Assembly: GCA_015059785.1 (NCBI GenBank)
Contig: SUZS01000001.1
Span: 62,001-126,000, forward strand
Reading direction: 5' to 3'
DNA from: Rikenellaceae bacterium
GTDB lineage: Bacteria; Bacteroidota; Bacteroidia; Bacteroidales; Rikenellaceae
Length of the DNA: 64,000 nt
The first letter of the stretch is position 1; the number at the start of each line of letters is the position of its first letter. Positions 1 through 7,626 of the stretch are shown here, piece by piece. A program made the position numbers and the translations under genes. The notes under the pieces are model-generated. The model had not been told where the DNA came from. It saw only the letters and a list, made by a program, of their open reading frames with translations, and did not search any database.

Positions 1-92
1 ACCTCATAGCCAGCATCCTGTAACAGCAGCGCCGCCACAGAGCTGTCCGTGCCACCACTCATCCCCAATAAAACTCTCCGTCTCGGTTTCAT
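1..92 (-). CDS. mnmA: tRNA-specific 2-thiouridylase MnmA (N-terminal part)
   Basis: This is the first 30 codons of a leftward gene that runs off the window; it is absent from the ORF track. The translation begins [20 protein letters not shown] and contains the PP-loop ATP-binding motif SGGTDSS. That motif is typical of the N-type ATP pyrophosphatase MnmA, which thiolates U34 of the tRNAs for Lys, Glu and Gln. The T in place of the more common V in SGGVDSS is, as I recall, usual for Bacteroidetes MnmA. The remaining catalytic cysteines lie outside the window. The promoter box sits only 4 nt before the ATG, which suggests a leaderless mRNA. Confidence 0.85.
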   Translation of the reverse strand, partial: MKPRRRVLLGMSGGTDSSVAALLLQDAGYE

Positions 93-96
93 TCCA

Positions 97-126
97 CAAA
101 GATAGTCACAAAATAGAAAAAGCCAA
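97..126 (-). promoter_or_regulatory. Bacteroidetes-type promoter of mnmA
   Basis: On the minus strand TATCTTTG (97-104) matches the -7 consensus TAnnTTTG, with TTG (124-126) 19 bp upstream. The predicted start of transcription falls on or next to the A of the mnmA ATG (92). Confidence 0.6.
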
Positions 127-144
127 TGGCTAATAGCCAATAGT

Positions 145-265
145 AAATCTGATTTTAGGTGAGGATTTACAAGGCTCAATGAAAAATGCCTGCGCTAAAT
201 TTCATTTTAAGTAGGAAGTTACAACGCTCGGCAAAAAATCCCACCGATGAATTGCACAAAGTCAA
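145..265. repeat. two degenerate half copies of the long-hairpin repeat
   Basis: The left arm of the hairpin at 266-392 occurs about three times in tandem. A close copy starts near 145 (ATCTGATTTTAGGTGAGG) and a diverged one near 199 (TTCATTTTAAGTAGGAAG); the third is the arm of the full element. The 93-390 gap holds no convincing gene: the 67-aa ORF at 176-379 is a translation of these repeats. A short GGCTAAT/AGCCAAT array lies at about 123-145. Confidence 0.7.
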
Positions 266-392
266 AAAATCTGATTTTAGGTGAGGATTTACCACGCTCA
301 ATGAAAAATGCCTGCGCAGGATAGTACCAAGTAGTACAGCCCAGCAGGCATTTATCATTAGCGGCAGTAAATACCGCATAAAATCAGATTTT
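266..392. repeat. 127-bp long-hairpin element, copy 1
   Basis: This is a near-perfect inverted repeat with arms of about 60 bp. The outer ends are AAAATCTGATTTT and AAAATCAGATTTT, and the core is GGATAGTACcaagtaGTACAGCC. It overlaps the mdh stop codon (391-393), so on the minus strand the stem begins at the TAA of mdh. Other full copies with the same core but different arms lie at 19296-19425 and 42011-42136. Confidence 0.8.
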
Positions 393-1344
393 ACAGAGCG
401 CCGATTTCGTAGAGAGCACCATTAACCTTACGTACTGCCTCAGCAGCTGCGTCGAACTTAGCCTTCTCCTCCTTAGTGAGGTCTACCTTAACGATCTTCT
501 CAATACCCTTCTTACCGAGAACTACAGGTACGCCGAGGCAGATATCCTCCTGACCATACTCGCCCTCAAGAAGAACTGAGCAAGGAACGATAGCCTTAGT
601 GTCGTTGATAATAGCGTCAACAACATAAGCACCTGCAGAACCTGGAGCATACCAAGCAGAGGTACCGAGCAGACCTGTAAGAGTAGCACCGCCGACCATA
701 GTATCAGCAGCAACCTTCTCAAGGCTCTTCTTTGAGAGGAACTGAGATGCAGGAACACCCTTAATTGTAGCCTTAGAGGTGAGTGGAACCATAGTAGTAT
801 CGCCGTGACCACCGATAACCATACCGTCGATATCCTGGATACCTACGCCAGTAGCCTTAGAGAGGTAGCAGCGGAAACGAGAAGAGTCAAGAGCGCCACC
901 CATACCGATGATGCGGTTCTTCTTAAGACCTGTAGCCTTGAGTGCAAGGTAGGTCATTGTATCCATAGGGTTAGAGATAACAACAACGATAGCCTTTGGA
1001 GACCACTTAAGAGCGTTACCAACAACACCCTTAACGATACCTGCGTTGATACCGATAAGCTCCTCACGAGTCATACCTGGCTTACGAGGGATACCAGAGG
1101 TAACAACAATTACATCAGAGTTTGCAGTTGGCTTGTAGCCCTCTGCATCTGTAGCTGTAACACCTACGAGCTTAGTCTTGTAGCCCTGAGTAGCAGCAGC
1201 CTGGAACATATCCAGCATCTTACCCTCTGAAAGACCGTCCTTGATATCAACAAGAACAACCTCGCTTGCAACGCCGCGGCAAGCCAATACATTTGCACAA
1301 GTTGCACCTACTGCACCTGCGCCGATAACTGTAACTTTTGACAT
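391..1344 (-). CDS. mdh: malate dehydrogenase
   Basis: NAD-dependent malate dehydrogenase of the LDH-like family (317 aa, normal length), which interconverts malate and oxaloacetate in the cytoplasm. The N-terminus has the Rossmann glycine motif GAGAVGAT (residues 8-15). The substrate loop IPRKPGMTR carries the arginines expected for malate rather than lactate, and the catalytic histidine motif is GGHGD. It lies 30 bp downstream of gcvH and is probably cotranscribed from the gcvH promoter. Its stop codon is the first base-paired triplet of a long hairpin repeat, which may act as its 3' end. Confidence 0.95.
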   Translation of the reverse strand: MSKVTVIGAGAVGATCANVLACRGVASEVVLVDIKDGLSEGKMLDMFQAAATQGYKTKLVGVTATDAEGYKPTANSDVIVVTSGIPRKPGMTREELIGINAGIVKGVVGNALKWSPKAIVVVISNPMDTMTYLALKATGLKKNRIIGMGGALDSSRFRCYLSKATGVGIQDIDGMVIGGHGDTTMVPLTSKATIKGVPASQFLSKKSLEKVAADTMVGGATLTGLLGTSAWYAPGSAGAYVVDAIINDTKAIVPCSVLLEGEYGQEDICLGVPVVLGKKGIEKIVKVDLTKEEKAKFDAAAEAVRKVNGALYEIGAL

Positions 1345-1374
1345 AGTTTTTGTGTGTTTAGTATAAAATGTTGA

Positions 1375-1758
1375 TTATTTCTCAATAAGTGCGCTGTACT
1401 GCTCTGCTGTAAGGAGAGCCTCAACCTCAGATGGGTCAGACATCAGAACCTTAACCATCCAGCCCTCGCCATATGGGTCGCTATTTACCAGTGCAGGGTC
1501 AGCGTCAATAGCAGGGTTTACCTCCTCTACAACGCCAGATACTGGAAGGAACGCGTCAGAGACGGTCTTTACAGCCTCAATAGTACCGAAAACATCGCCT
1601 GCAGCAAGGGTCTCGCCCTCTGTTGGGATGTCTACAAATACGATATCACCAAGCTCGCTCTGAGCAAAATCGGTAATGCCCACATAGGCATACTCGCCCT
1701 CTACACGACACCACTCGTGGTCATTAGAGTACTTCAATTCAACAGGAATGTTAGCCAT
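1375..1758 (-). CDS. gcvH: glycine cleavage system H protein
   Basis: This is the lipoyl carrier of the glycine cleavage complex (127 aa, normal length). It shuttles the aminomethyl group from the P protein to the T protein and then to dihydrolipoamide dehydrogenase. The lipoylated lysine is predicted at K64 in EAVKTVSDA, preceded by the usual G-x-IE-AVK context. The N-terminal HEW motif is also typical. The other gcv genes are not in this window. It is the first gene of a probable gcvH-mdh unit, with a clear promoter at 1820-1827. Confidence 0.95.
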   Translation of the reverse strand: MANIPVELKYSNDHEWCRVEGEYAYVGITDFAQSELGDIVFVDIPTEGETLAAGDVFGTIEAVKTVSDAFLPVSGVVEEVNPAIDADPALVNSDPYGEGWMVKVLMSDPSEVEALLTAEQYSALIEK

Positions 1759-1819
1759 AGTTTTATAGTTTATTTTGAGATTTTATCCCCTCTGTTTTAA
1801 GTTTTGCACTTTTATCGTA

Positions 1820-1827
1820 CAAATATA
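1820..1827 (-). promoter_or_regulatory. -7 box of the gcvH-mdh promoter
   Basis: The minus strand reads TATATTTG, an exact TAnnTTTG match, about 60 bp before the gcvH ATG. TTG-containing sequence lies at roughly the expected distance upstream, in an A/T-rich stretch. Confidence 0.6.
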
Positions 1828-1889
1828 ACATTTTTTTCAAAGAACAACAACAATCATTCTCTTTTTTAACCAACTGAGCCAACTTTTTT

Positions 1890-2690
1890 CTAAATACGGT
1901 CAGAAAGAGCGTCGTAATAACGCTTTGTCACAGGCACATCCTGAGCCATATCCACATCTAATTCGGCAAGTATTACACCATCCCGCTCCTTTCTCAGAGC
2001 CTTTATATGCACAGGATTGACATAGTAGGAGCGGTGGCAGCGCAATAGTCCAAATTCGGCACAAAGCTCCTCGATAGATTTCATCGAGCGGCGCAACATA
2101 TATTCACTAAACTGACTTCCATCCAGATAGCATATTTTAACATAGTTCTCCTCGGCGGCGATATATAGAATAGAAGAGGCGGCGACAACCAATTTAAGAT
2201 TTTTGCGTTCATCGTAAAACCTAATCTTTGTCTCTTGTCTTAAATCAATCTGATTTTGACGATAGGCTGCTACCAAAAAGAGCGACAGGGTAATAATGAC
2301 ATAAGGGTATATAAGCACAGGCAACACCCAGGCAAGCGCGCGGGAGAGAACCAAAAAATAGGGGTCAGTACATCTATCCATAAGCCACGCATAAAGCGCG
2401 ACAAAGAATGCCGAGACAACCATCTCAAAGATAGACCAAAAGAAGTAGGAAATCTTATCTACCCTATGGCGTATCAAGTAGTATACGCCGCGCATAATTA
2501 CCATAGTTCCAAAGATAATACAGGAGAGTAGAATCAGATGAACGCCAAATGGGAAATGGCCGACCATTAGATTCTCCTCTATATGGAACGGACGGTAGAC
2601 AACCATAAAAGCGAAGAAGACTAACGGCATTGCTACAATATGGATAAGTTGCGCAGATTTGGTCTGAAATATAGATGGAAGCTGTAGCAT
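1890..2690 (-). CDS. membrane-bound LytTR-family transcriptional regulator
   Basis: This 266-aa protein has about four predicted membrane helices in residues 10-150 (for example HLILLSCIIFGTMVIM and VVSAFFVALYAWLM). They are followed by a LytTR DNA-binding domain at about 165-266 with the signature RCHRSYYVNP and C-terminal VPVTKRYYDAL. There is no response-regulator receiver domain and no histidine kinase next to it, so the membrane part may itself sense the signal. This architecture is common in Bacteroidetes. Its targets cannot be read from the sequence. It is divergent from the SGNH hydrolase at 2868. Confidence 0.85.
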   Translation of the reverse strand: MLQLPSIFQTKSAQLIHIVAMPLVFFAFMVVYRPFHIEENLMVGHFPFGVHLILLSCIIFGTMVIMRGVYYLIRHRVDKISYFFWSIFEMVVSAFFVALYAWLMDRCTDPYFLVLSRALAWVLPVLIYPYVIITLSLFLVAAYRQNQIDLRQETKIRFYDERKNLKLVVAASSILYIAAEENYVKICYLDGSQFSEYMLRRSMKSIEELCAEFGLLRCHRSYYVNPVHIKALRKERDGVILAELDVDMAQDVPVTKRYYDALSDRI

Positions 2691-2830
2691 AACTATAATA
2701 TTTTATGTGTGACGAACGGACAAAAGTACAATTTTTATCCCAAATATCATAATTTAGTCCCTAAAATCGCTATATTATCACAATTTTTCGTCACTAAACA
2801 CAACCTTTTCGTGCTCTTGGAGATAGGTAG

Positions 2831-2838
2831 TAATTTTG
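2831..2838 (+). promoter_or_regulatory. -7 box upstream of the SGNH hydrolase
   Basis: TAATTTTG matches TAnnTTTG and lies 29 bp before the ATG at 2868. It supports the shorter start over the ORF-track start at 2709. Confidence 0.5.
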
Positions 2839-2867
2839 CAGCAGAAACAGACAAGGGTTATAGAGTT

Positions 2868-3572
2868 ATGAGAAAAATTACAGCACTTGGAGACTCGATT
2901 ATGCGAGGTGTTATACTTGACAAGAGCAGCAGCGCATCGAAGCCAAGATATACAAATCTTAGTGACAACTTTGCTTCAATCTGCGCCACAGAGTTGGGAG
3001 TAGATATCAAAAACTTTGGTCGGTTTGGCAACACCACACTTCACGCGCTAAAGAGTTGGGAGAGATACAAAACCGATATTGCAGACTCCGACTATATTGT
3101 TATTGAGTTTGGAGGAAACGACTGCGACCACAACTGGTTAGAGATAGCAAACAACCCCGCGGCTGAACATCACCCTATAGTAGACCTACCAAAATATGTA
3201 GAGCTATTGCGCACAATGATAATAAACATTAAGGAGCTAAACAGCCAGCCGCTATTACTCTCGCTGCCGCCGATTATTGCAGATAGCTACTTCAACGCCT
3301 TTACCAAAAATATGAACACCGAGCAGAAAAACAATGTCCTGCTCTGGTTAAACGGCTGCTTGGAGAACATAACACAGTGGCACGAGATGTACAACCTTGA
3401 GCTATTTAAGCTATCCACAGAGTTGGATGTGCCAATTATAGACATCACATCTCCGTTTTTAGTGAAGCGCAACTACAGAAACCTCTTTTGTGACGATGGC
3501 ATACATCCAAACAAAAAAGGGCATAGTCTGATTGCCGACACAATCTGCCACTACGCCCATAGATTTATTTAA
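2868..3572 (+). CDS. SGNH/GDSL-family hydrolase
   Basis: A 234-aa predicted esterase or lipase of the SGNH superfamily, substrate unknown. The catalytic serine block is ALGDSIMRG near the N-terminus, block III is FGGNDCDHN, and the Asp/His block is DDGIHPNKKGH near the C-terminus. The ORF track starts at 2709, but that extension crosses the promoter box at 2831 and reads as low-complexity sequence. The ATG at 2868 places the GDS motif about 8 residues in, as is usual for cytoplasmic SGNH proteins. There is no signal peptide. It converges with birA across a 7-bp gap. Confidence 0.85.
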   Translation: MRKITALGDSIMRGVILDKSSSASKPRYTNLSDNFASICATELGVDIKNFGRFGNTTLHALKSWERYKTDIADSDYIVIEFGGNDCDHNWLEIANNPAAEHHPIVDLPKYVELLRTMIINIKELNSQPLLLSLPPIIADSYFNAFTKNMNTEQKNNVLLWLNGCLENITQWHEMYNLELFKLSTELDVPIIDITSPFLVKRNYRNLFCDDGIHPNKKGHSLIADTICHYAHRFI

Positions 3573-3579
3573 CGCCACT

Positions 3580-4302
3580 TCAAGGCCTAATCACGAACTC
3601 AATCTCCTTGAAAAGATAGCCATTTTTCGTGCCTTCTCTATCCTCTACTATCAGTTCTCCCGTCGGCTGCACACCCCGAATAGCCCCCTCAAAGCGAGTC
3701 CCGTTAGGCAGAGCATAGGTATGCCACTGATTGAGACGATAGAGAGAGGTGTGATAGTCACTCTGTAGCCTCTCCCACTCCCCCTCGCGTAGTTGGCGGT
3801 ATCGCTCAGCAAGACACTTCTCAAAACTACGAAGCAGAGAGTCAAGGTCGTAGGTTTTTCCAGTCAGCAACTTGAGTGAAACGGGGTTTGGGATGTCGGC
3901 AGAAAACTCCGTCTGGTTGACATTTATGCCGATGCCGACAACGGTGCGGGCAAGGCTGCTTCCAGAGTAGGTATGCTCAATAAGAATACCCACCGCCTTA
4001 CTATCGCCAACATAGATGTCATTTGTCCACTTTACGGCCGTATCAACCCCCTGCTCGGCAAAGAAATCCTTCAGCGCAAGAGCCACCGCCTCAAGGAGCA
4101 TAAACTGCTCTTTTACAGGCAGAAATGTAGGCTCAAGGAGAACGGAGAATGTGAGGTTTTTGCCCGAATGACTCTCCCAAGTATGTCCCCGCTGACCACG
4201 CCCTGCTGTCTGAAAATCTGCCCACACAATATCCCCATCGTGATACTGTGCATCACGAGCAACATCATTTGTTGAGCCGACCGTATCGAAATGGTAAATC
4301 AT
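3580..4302 (-). CDS. birA: biotin--[acetyl-CoA-carboxylase] ligase
   Basis: Biotin protein ligase that makes biotinyl-5'-AMP and attaches biotin to carboxylase carrier domains (240 aa). The catalytic motifs are GRGQRGHTW near residue 35, KWTNDIYVG, and VGIGINVN. It lacks the N-terminal winged-helix repressor domain of E. coli BirA, so it should be a monofunctional ligase. The gap upstream of it (4303-4546) is a repeat island rather than a gene. Confidence 0.92.
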   Translation of the reverse strand: MIYHFDTVGSTNDVARDAQYHDGDIVWADFQTAGRGQRGHTWESHSGKNLTFSVLLEPTFLPVKEQFMLLEAVALALKDFFAEQGVDTAVKWTNDIYVGDSKAVGILIEHTYSGSSLARTVVGIGINVNQTEFSADIPNPVSLKLLTGKTYDLDSLLRSFEKCLAERYRQLREGEWERLQSDYHTSLYRLNQWHTYALPNGTRFEGAIRGVQPTGELIVEDREGTKNGYLFKEIEFVIRP

Positions 4303-4309
4303 TTTTTAT

Positions 4310-4546
4310 AGCTTTTGGCTATTAGCCGTTGGCTGTTGGCTTTTTTTGTTAATAGGGAGTTTAAGGAATTTAGGGAGATTAAAGATAATTCTCTAAATTC
4401 ACTAACTTCACTAAATTCTCTATTCTGCGTTAGCCAGCTAACGCCGCGATTAAGCCGAGAGCAGAGACTGCTTGCAGACTTTGCCGAGGCGGAGCGGGGT
4501 CGGGTTGCCGAAGGCAAGCCAATGGCTAATGGCTAATGGCTAATGG
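4310..4546. repeat. intergenic repeat island between birA and dapD
   Basis: There is no gene here. From left to right the island holds a 7-nt array (GGCTATT/GGCTGTT, about 4317-4340), a 9-nt-period hairpin (4354-4424, TTTAAGGAATTTAGGGAG with its inverted partner), a GTTAGCCAGCTAAC palindrome, a module ending GGGTTGCCGAAGGCAAGCC, and a perfect GGCTAAT tandem array (about 4520-4550). The module near 4440-4515 reappears inverted at about 62970-63055. ORFs called on both strands are shadows of the repeats. Confidence 0.7.
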
Positions 4547-5368
4547 CTAATTTATCCCAAAATCGCGCAGTGCGTCGTTAAGGGTTGTCTTCTTATCTGT
4601 AGACTCCTTGCGCTGACCGATAATAAGGGCGCAAGAGACATTGTAAACTCCTGCAGGGAACTGCTTTGGATATGTACCCGGAATGACGATTGAGCGAGCA
4701 GGAACATAACCCTTATAAGTCTTTGGCTCAGAGCCCGTTACATCAATAATATGGGTAGAGCCAGTAATGACTACATTAGAGCCAAGCACAGCCTCACGAC
4801 AGATGTGCGCGCCCTCAACAACGATAGCTCTACTGCCGATAAAGCAGTTATCCTCAATAATCACTGGCGCAGCCTGCACTGGCTCAAGCACGCCACCAAT
4901 ACCTACGCCACCGCTCAGGTGTACATTCTTGCCAATCTGTGCGCATGAGCCGACAGTAGCCCAAGTATCAACCATCGTTCCGCTATCTACATACGCGCCG
5001 ATATTGACATACGACGGCATCATAACAGCACCTGGGGCGATATATGCGCCATAGCGGGCAATGCCGTGCGGAACAACTCTCACGCCAAGGTCGTGGAAAT
5101 TGTGCTTCAGCTCCATCTTGTCGTACCACTCAAGTTCGCCAGCGCGCATAGTTCTCATCTTCTGAATTGGGAAGTAGAGGATTATAGCCTTCTTAACCCA
5201 CTCGTTTACCTGCCACTCGCTCTTGTCAAGGTCTACTGGCTCGGCACAGCGAAGCTCTCCCTTATCAACAGCCTCAACAACAGCGCGGATAGCTGCGCGA
5301 GTAGCCTCATCCTCCAGCAGCGCGCGATTCTCCCACGCCGCCTCTATAATTTTCTGTAAATCTTTCAT
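4547..5368 (-). CDS. dapD: 2,3,4,5-tetrahydropyridine-2,6-dicarboxylate N-succinyltransferase
   Basis: Succinylates tetrahydrodipicolinate in the succinylase branch of lysine and meso-diaminopimelate synthesis (273 aa, as in E. coli). An N-terminal helical domain is followed by left-handed beta-helix hexapeptide repeats (for example IGAYVDSGTMVDTWATVGS and IGSRAIVVEGAHI). It supplies meso-DAP for the murE ligase and shares the pathway with the aspartokinase, both encoded just downstream on the other strand. It is divergent from the S9 peptidase operon. Confidence 0.95.
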   Translation of the reverse strand: MKDLQKIIEAAWENRALLEDEATRAAIRAVVEAVDKGELRCAEPVDLDKSEWQVNEWVKKAIILYFPIQKMRTMRAGELEWYDKMELKHNFHDLGVRVVPHGIARYGAYIAPGAVMMPSYVNIGAYVDSGTMVDTWATVGSCAQIGKNVHLSGGVGIGGVLEPVQAAPVIIEDNCFIGSRAIVVEGAHICREAVLGSNVVITGSTHIIDVTGSEPKTYKGYVPARSIVIPGTYPKQFPAGVYNVSCALIIGQRKESTDKKTTLNDALRDFGIN

Positions 5369-5437
5369 ATGCTAAAAATTTTTTCCAAAGGTACAAAAAA
5401 GTTGCCATTTAATAAAGGCAATGCAAAGAGTTTTTTG

Positions 5438-5445
5438 TATCTTTG
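5438..5445 (+). promoter_or_regulatory. -7 box of the S9 peptidase/lysC/dcw operon
   Basis: TATCTTTG is an exact TAnnTTTG match, 22 bp before the ATG at 5468. It is the only clear promoter I see before the run of tightly packed genes that ends with ftsW. Confidence 0.6.
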
Positions 5446-5467
5446 TACGCAAATTATATATATTGGT

Positions 5468-7624
5468 ATGGCAAAGGCATTAAAAAGCATTGCAATAGTC
5501 TTTGTCGTAATAGCTATTTGCTATGCGGCAGGGTATGGTTGCGGTAGAGTGATGAGAAGTATGTTGACAAAAAGTATTGAATATCCAGCTACAGCACGAG
5601 AGAATGTTGTAGATAACTATTTCGGCACTGAGGTTGCCGATCCGTATCGTTGGCTTGAGGACGACAATTCAGAGGCTACAGCGCAGTGGGTAGCAGCGCA
5701 GAACAAGGTCACTTTTGATTATCTGCACTCTCTGCCAGCACGAGAGAAGATTAAATCGCGCCTTGAGCAGTTGTGGGACTACCCTACACAGAGTGCGCCA
5801 TCCAAGCATGGCGAGTGGTACTACATCTCGCGCAACAGCGGACTGCAAAATCAGAGCGTGATATACCGCAAGCGCGACCTTGCGAGCAGTGAGGAGGAGA
5901 TATTCCTTGACCCTAACGCCCTGTCTGAAGATGGCACAGTAGCTCTAAACACCGCAACCTTCTCTAAAGATGGAAAACTCTTTGCCTACTCGCTCGCCTC
6001 GGCAGGTAGCGACTGGGTGGAGATTTTCGTTATGGATGCTGAGAGCAAGACTCTGCTCTCTGACCACATCCGATGGGTGAAGTTCTCTGGCGCAAGTTGG
6101 GCCCCAGATAGCAAGGGCTTCTACTACAGCGCATATGACGCGCCAAAAGAGGGCGAGGCACTCTACTCTGCCCAGAATACAAATCAGAAGGTATACTACC
6201 ACCGCATAGGCACTTCGCAGAGCGAGGATACACTTATCTATGCCGACCCATCGCGCCCTCTGCACTACTTCCACGGTGGCGAGAGCGAGGATGGCCGCTG
6301 GATTTTTGTCACCGGCTCGGCAGGAACTTCAGGCACAGAGCTTCTCTACAAGCGCAAGGGCGAGAGGCGTTTCAAGACCCTCTTTGAGGGCTTTGAGTAC
6401 GACTATATGGTGCTTGACTGCTACGACGACACTGCCCTTGTGATGACAAATAACGATGCACCAAACTATCGCCTTATCTCCGTAGACCTCAACACAAGAG
6501 TCTGCCACGACCTTATTCCACAGACCGACAATCCACTGGAGGGGGTAGGCACTGTGGGAGAGTATCTGTTTGCCTTCTACCTTATAGATGCGCAGAACAA
6601 GGTGCTGCAGTATGACCGCAAGGGTAATCTTATCCGCGAGGTTGAACTGCCTGCAATAGGAAGTGTTGGTGGCTTTGACTCTCGCCGCGAGGATAAGGAT
6701 ACATACTACGCTGTGGCAAACTACACCACCCCGGGCAATATCTACCACTACGACCCTGAGACTGGAGTATCTACGCTCTATCACGCCTCGGAGGTTAAGT
6801 TTGACTGCTCACAGTACACCACCTCGCAAATCTTCTTCACAAGCAAGGATGGCACTCGCGTGCCGATGTTCGTCTCGCATAAGAAGGGGCTGAAGCTTAA
6901 CGGCAAAAACCCTTGCTACCTCTATGGCTATGGTGGCTTCCAGATAAACCTCACCCCATCGTTCAGCACTACGGCGGCGATGTTTATGGAGCAGGGTGGC
7001 GTCTACTGCGTGGTAAACCTTCGCGGAGGTACGGAGTATGGCGAGCAGTGGCACAAGGCGGGTATGCTTGAGAACAAGCAGAATGTCTTTGACGACTTTA
7101 TCGCCGCTGCCGAGTATCTTATTGCCGAGGGTTATACATCGTCAGAGAAGCTCGCCATTGCGGGTGGCTCAAATGGAGGTCTGCTCGTAGGTGCTTGTAT
7201 GACACAGCGCCCAGAGCTCTATGCTGTAGCACTGCCCGCAGTAGGTGTTATGGATATGCTGCGCTACCACCTCTTCACTATCGGTCACGGCTGGGTAGTA
7301 GAGTACGGTAGTTCGGAGAATGAGGAGCAGTTTAACTACCTCTACAACTACTCTCCACTCCATAATCTGCGTGAGGGAGTATCTTACCCCGCAACGCTCG
7401 TAACTACTGCCGACCACGACGACCGCGTAGTGCCTGCACACTCATTTAAGTTCGCAGCCACACTTCAGCACTGCCACGCAGGCGAGACTCCTGTGCTTAT
7501 CCGTATAGATACAAATGCAGGTCACGGCGCAGGTAAACCTACGGCAAAGCGTATTGAGGAGGCGGCAGATGTCTACGCATTTATCTTTGAGAATACTAAC
7601 ACGAAATATAGAACAATAGAGTAA
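5468..7624 (+). CDS. prolyl oligopeptidase family serine peptidase (S9A)
   Basis: A 718-aa S9A peptidase with an N-terminal hydrophobic segment (IAIVFVVIAICYAAGYGCG), so probably exported or membrane-anchored in the periplasm. A seven-bladed propeller region (about 60-440) precedes an alpha/beta hydrolase domain. The nucleophile is in GGSNGGLLVG, the Asp in TADHDDRVVP and the His in NAGHGAGKP. The ORF track extends to 5369, but that extension contains the promoter, so I use the ATG at 5468. It is the first gene of the operon; lysC begins 2 bp after its stop. Oligopeptidase B-like and prolyl endopeptidase-like activities cannot be told apart here. Confidence 0.88.
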   Translation: MAKALKSIAIVFVVIAICYAAGYGCGRVMRSMLTKSIEYPATARENVVDNYFGTEVADPYRWLEDDNSEATAQWVAAQNKVTFDYLHSLPAREKIKSRLEQLWDYPTQSAPSKHGEWYYISRNSGLQNQSVIYRKRDLASSEEEIFLDPNALSEDGTVALNTATFSKDGKLFAYSLASAGSDWVEIFVMDAESKTLLSDHIRWVKFSGASWAPDSKGFYYSAYDAPKEGEALYSAQNTNQKVYYHRIGTSQSEDTLIYADPSRPLHYFHGGESEDGRWIFVTGSAGTSGTELLYKRKGERRFKTLFEGFEYDYMVLDCYDDTALVMTNNDAPNYRLISVDLNTRVCHDLIPQTDNPLEGVGTVGEYLFAFYLIDAQNKVLQYDRKGNLIREVELPAIGSVGGFDSRREDKDTYYAVANYTTPGNIYHYDPETGVSTLYHASEVKFDCSQYTTSQIFFTSKDGTRVPMFVSHKKGLKLNGKNPCYLYGYGGFQINLTPSFSTTAAMFMEQGGVYCVVNLRGGTEYGEQWHKAGMLENKQNVFDDFIAAAEYLIAEGYTSSEKLAIAGGSNGGLLVGACMTQRPELYAVALPAVGVMDMLRYHLFTIGHGWVVEYGSSENEEQFNYLYNYSPLHNLREGVSYPATLVTTADHDDRVVPAHSFKFAATLQHCHAGETPVLIRIDTNAGHGAGKPTAKRIEEAADVYAFIFENTNTKYRTIE

Positions 7625-7626
7625 CA

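Noticed and set aside
176-379. 67-aa minus-strand ORF
   Set aside because: It is a translation of the tandem arms of the long hairpin repeat; no start signal and no protein-like conservation expected.
2709-2867. N-terminal extension of the SGNH hydrolase
   Set aside because: Contains the -7 promoter box and has no domain; the ATG at 2868 matches family starts.
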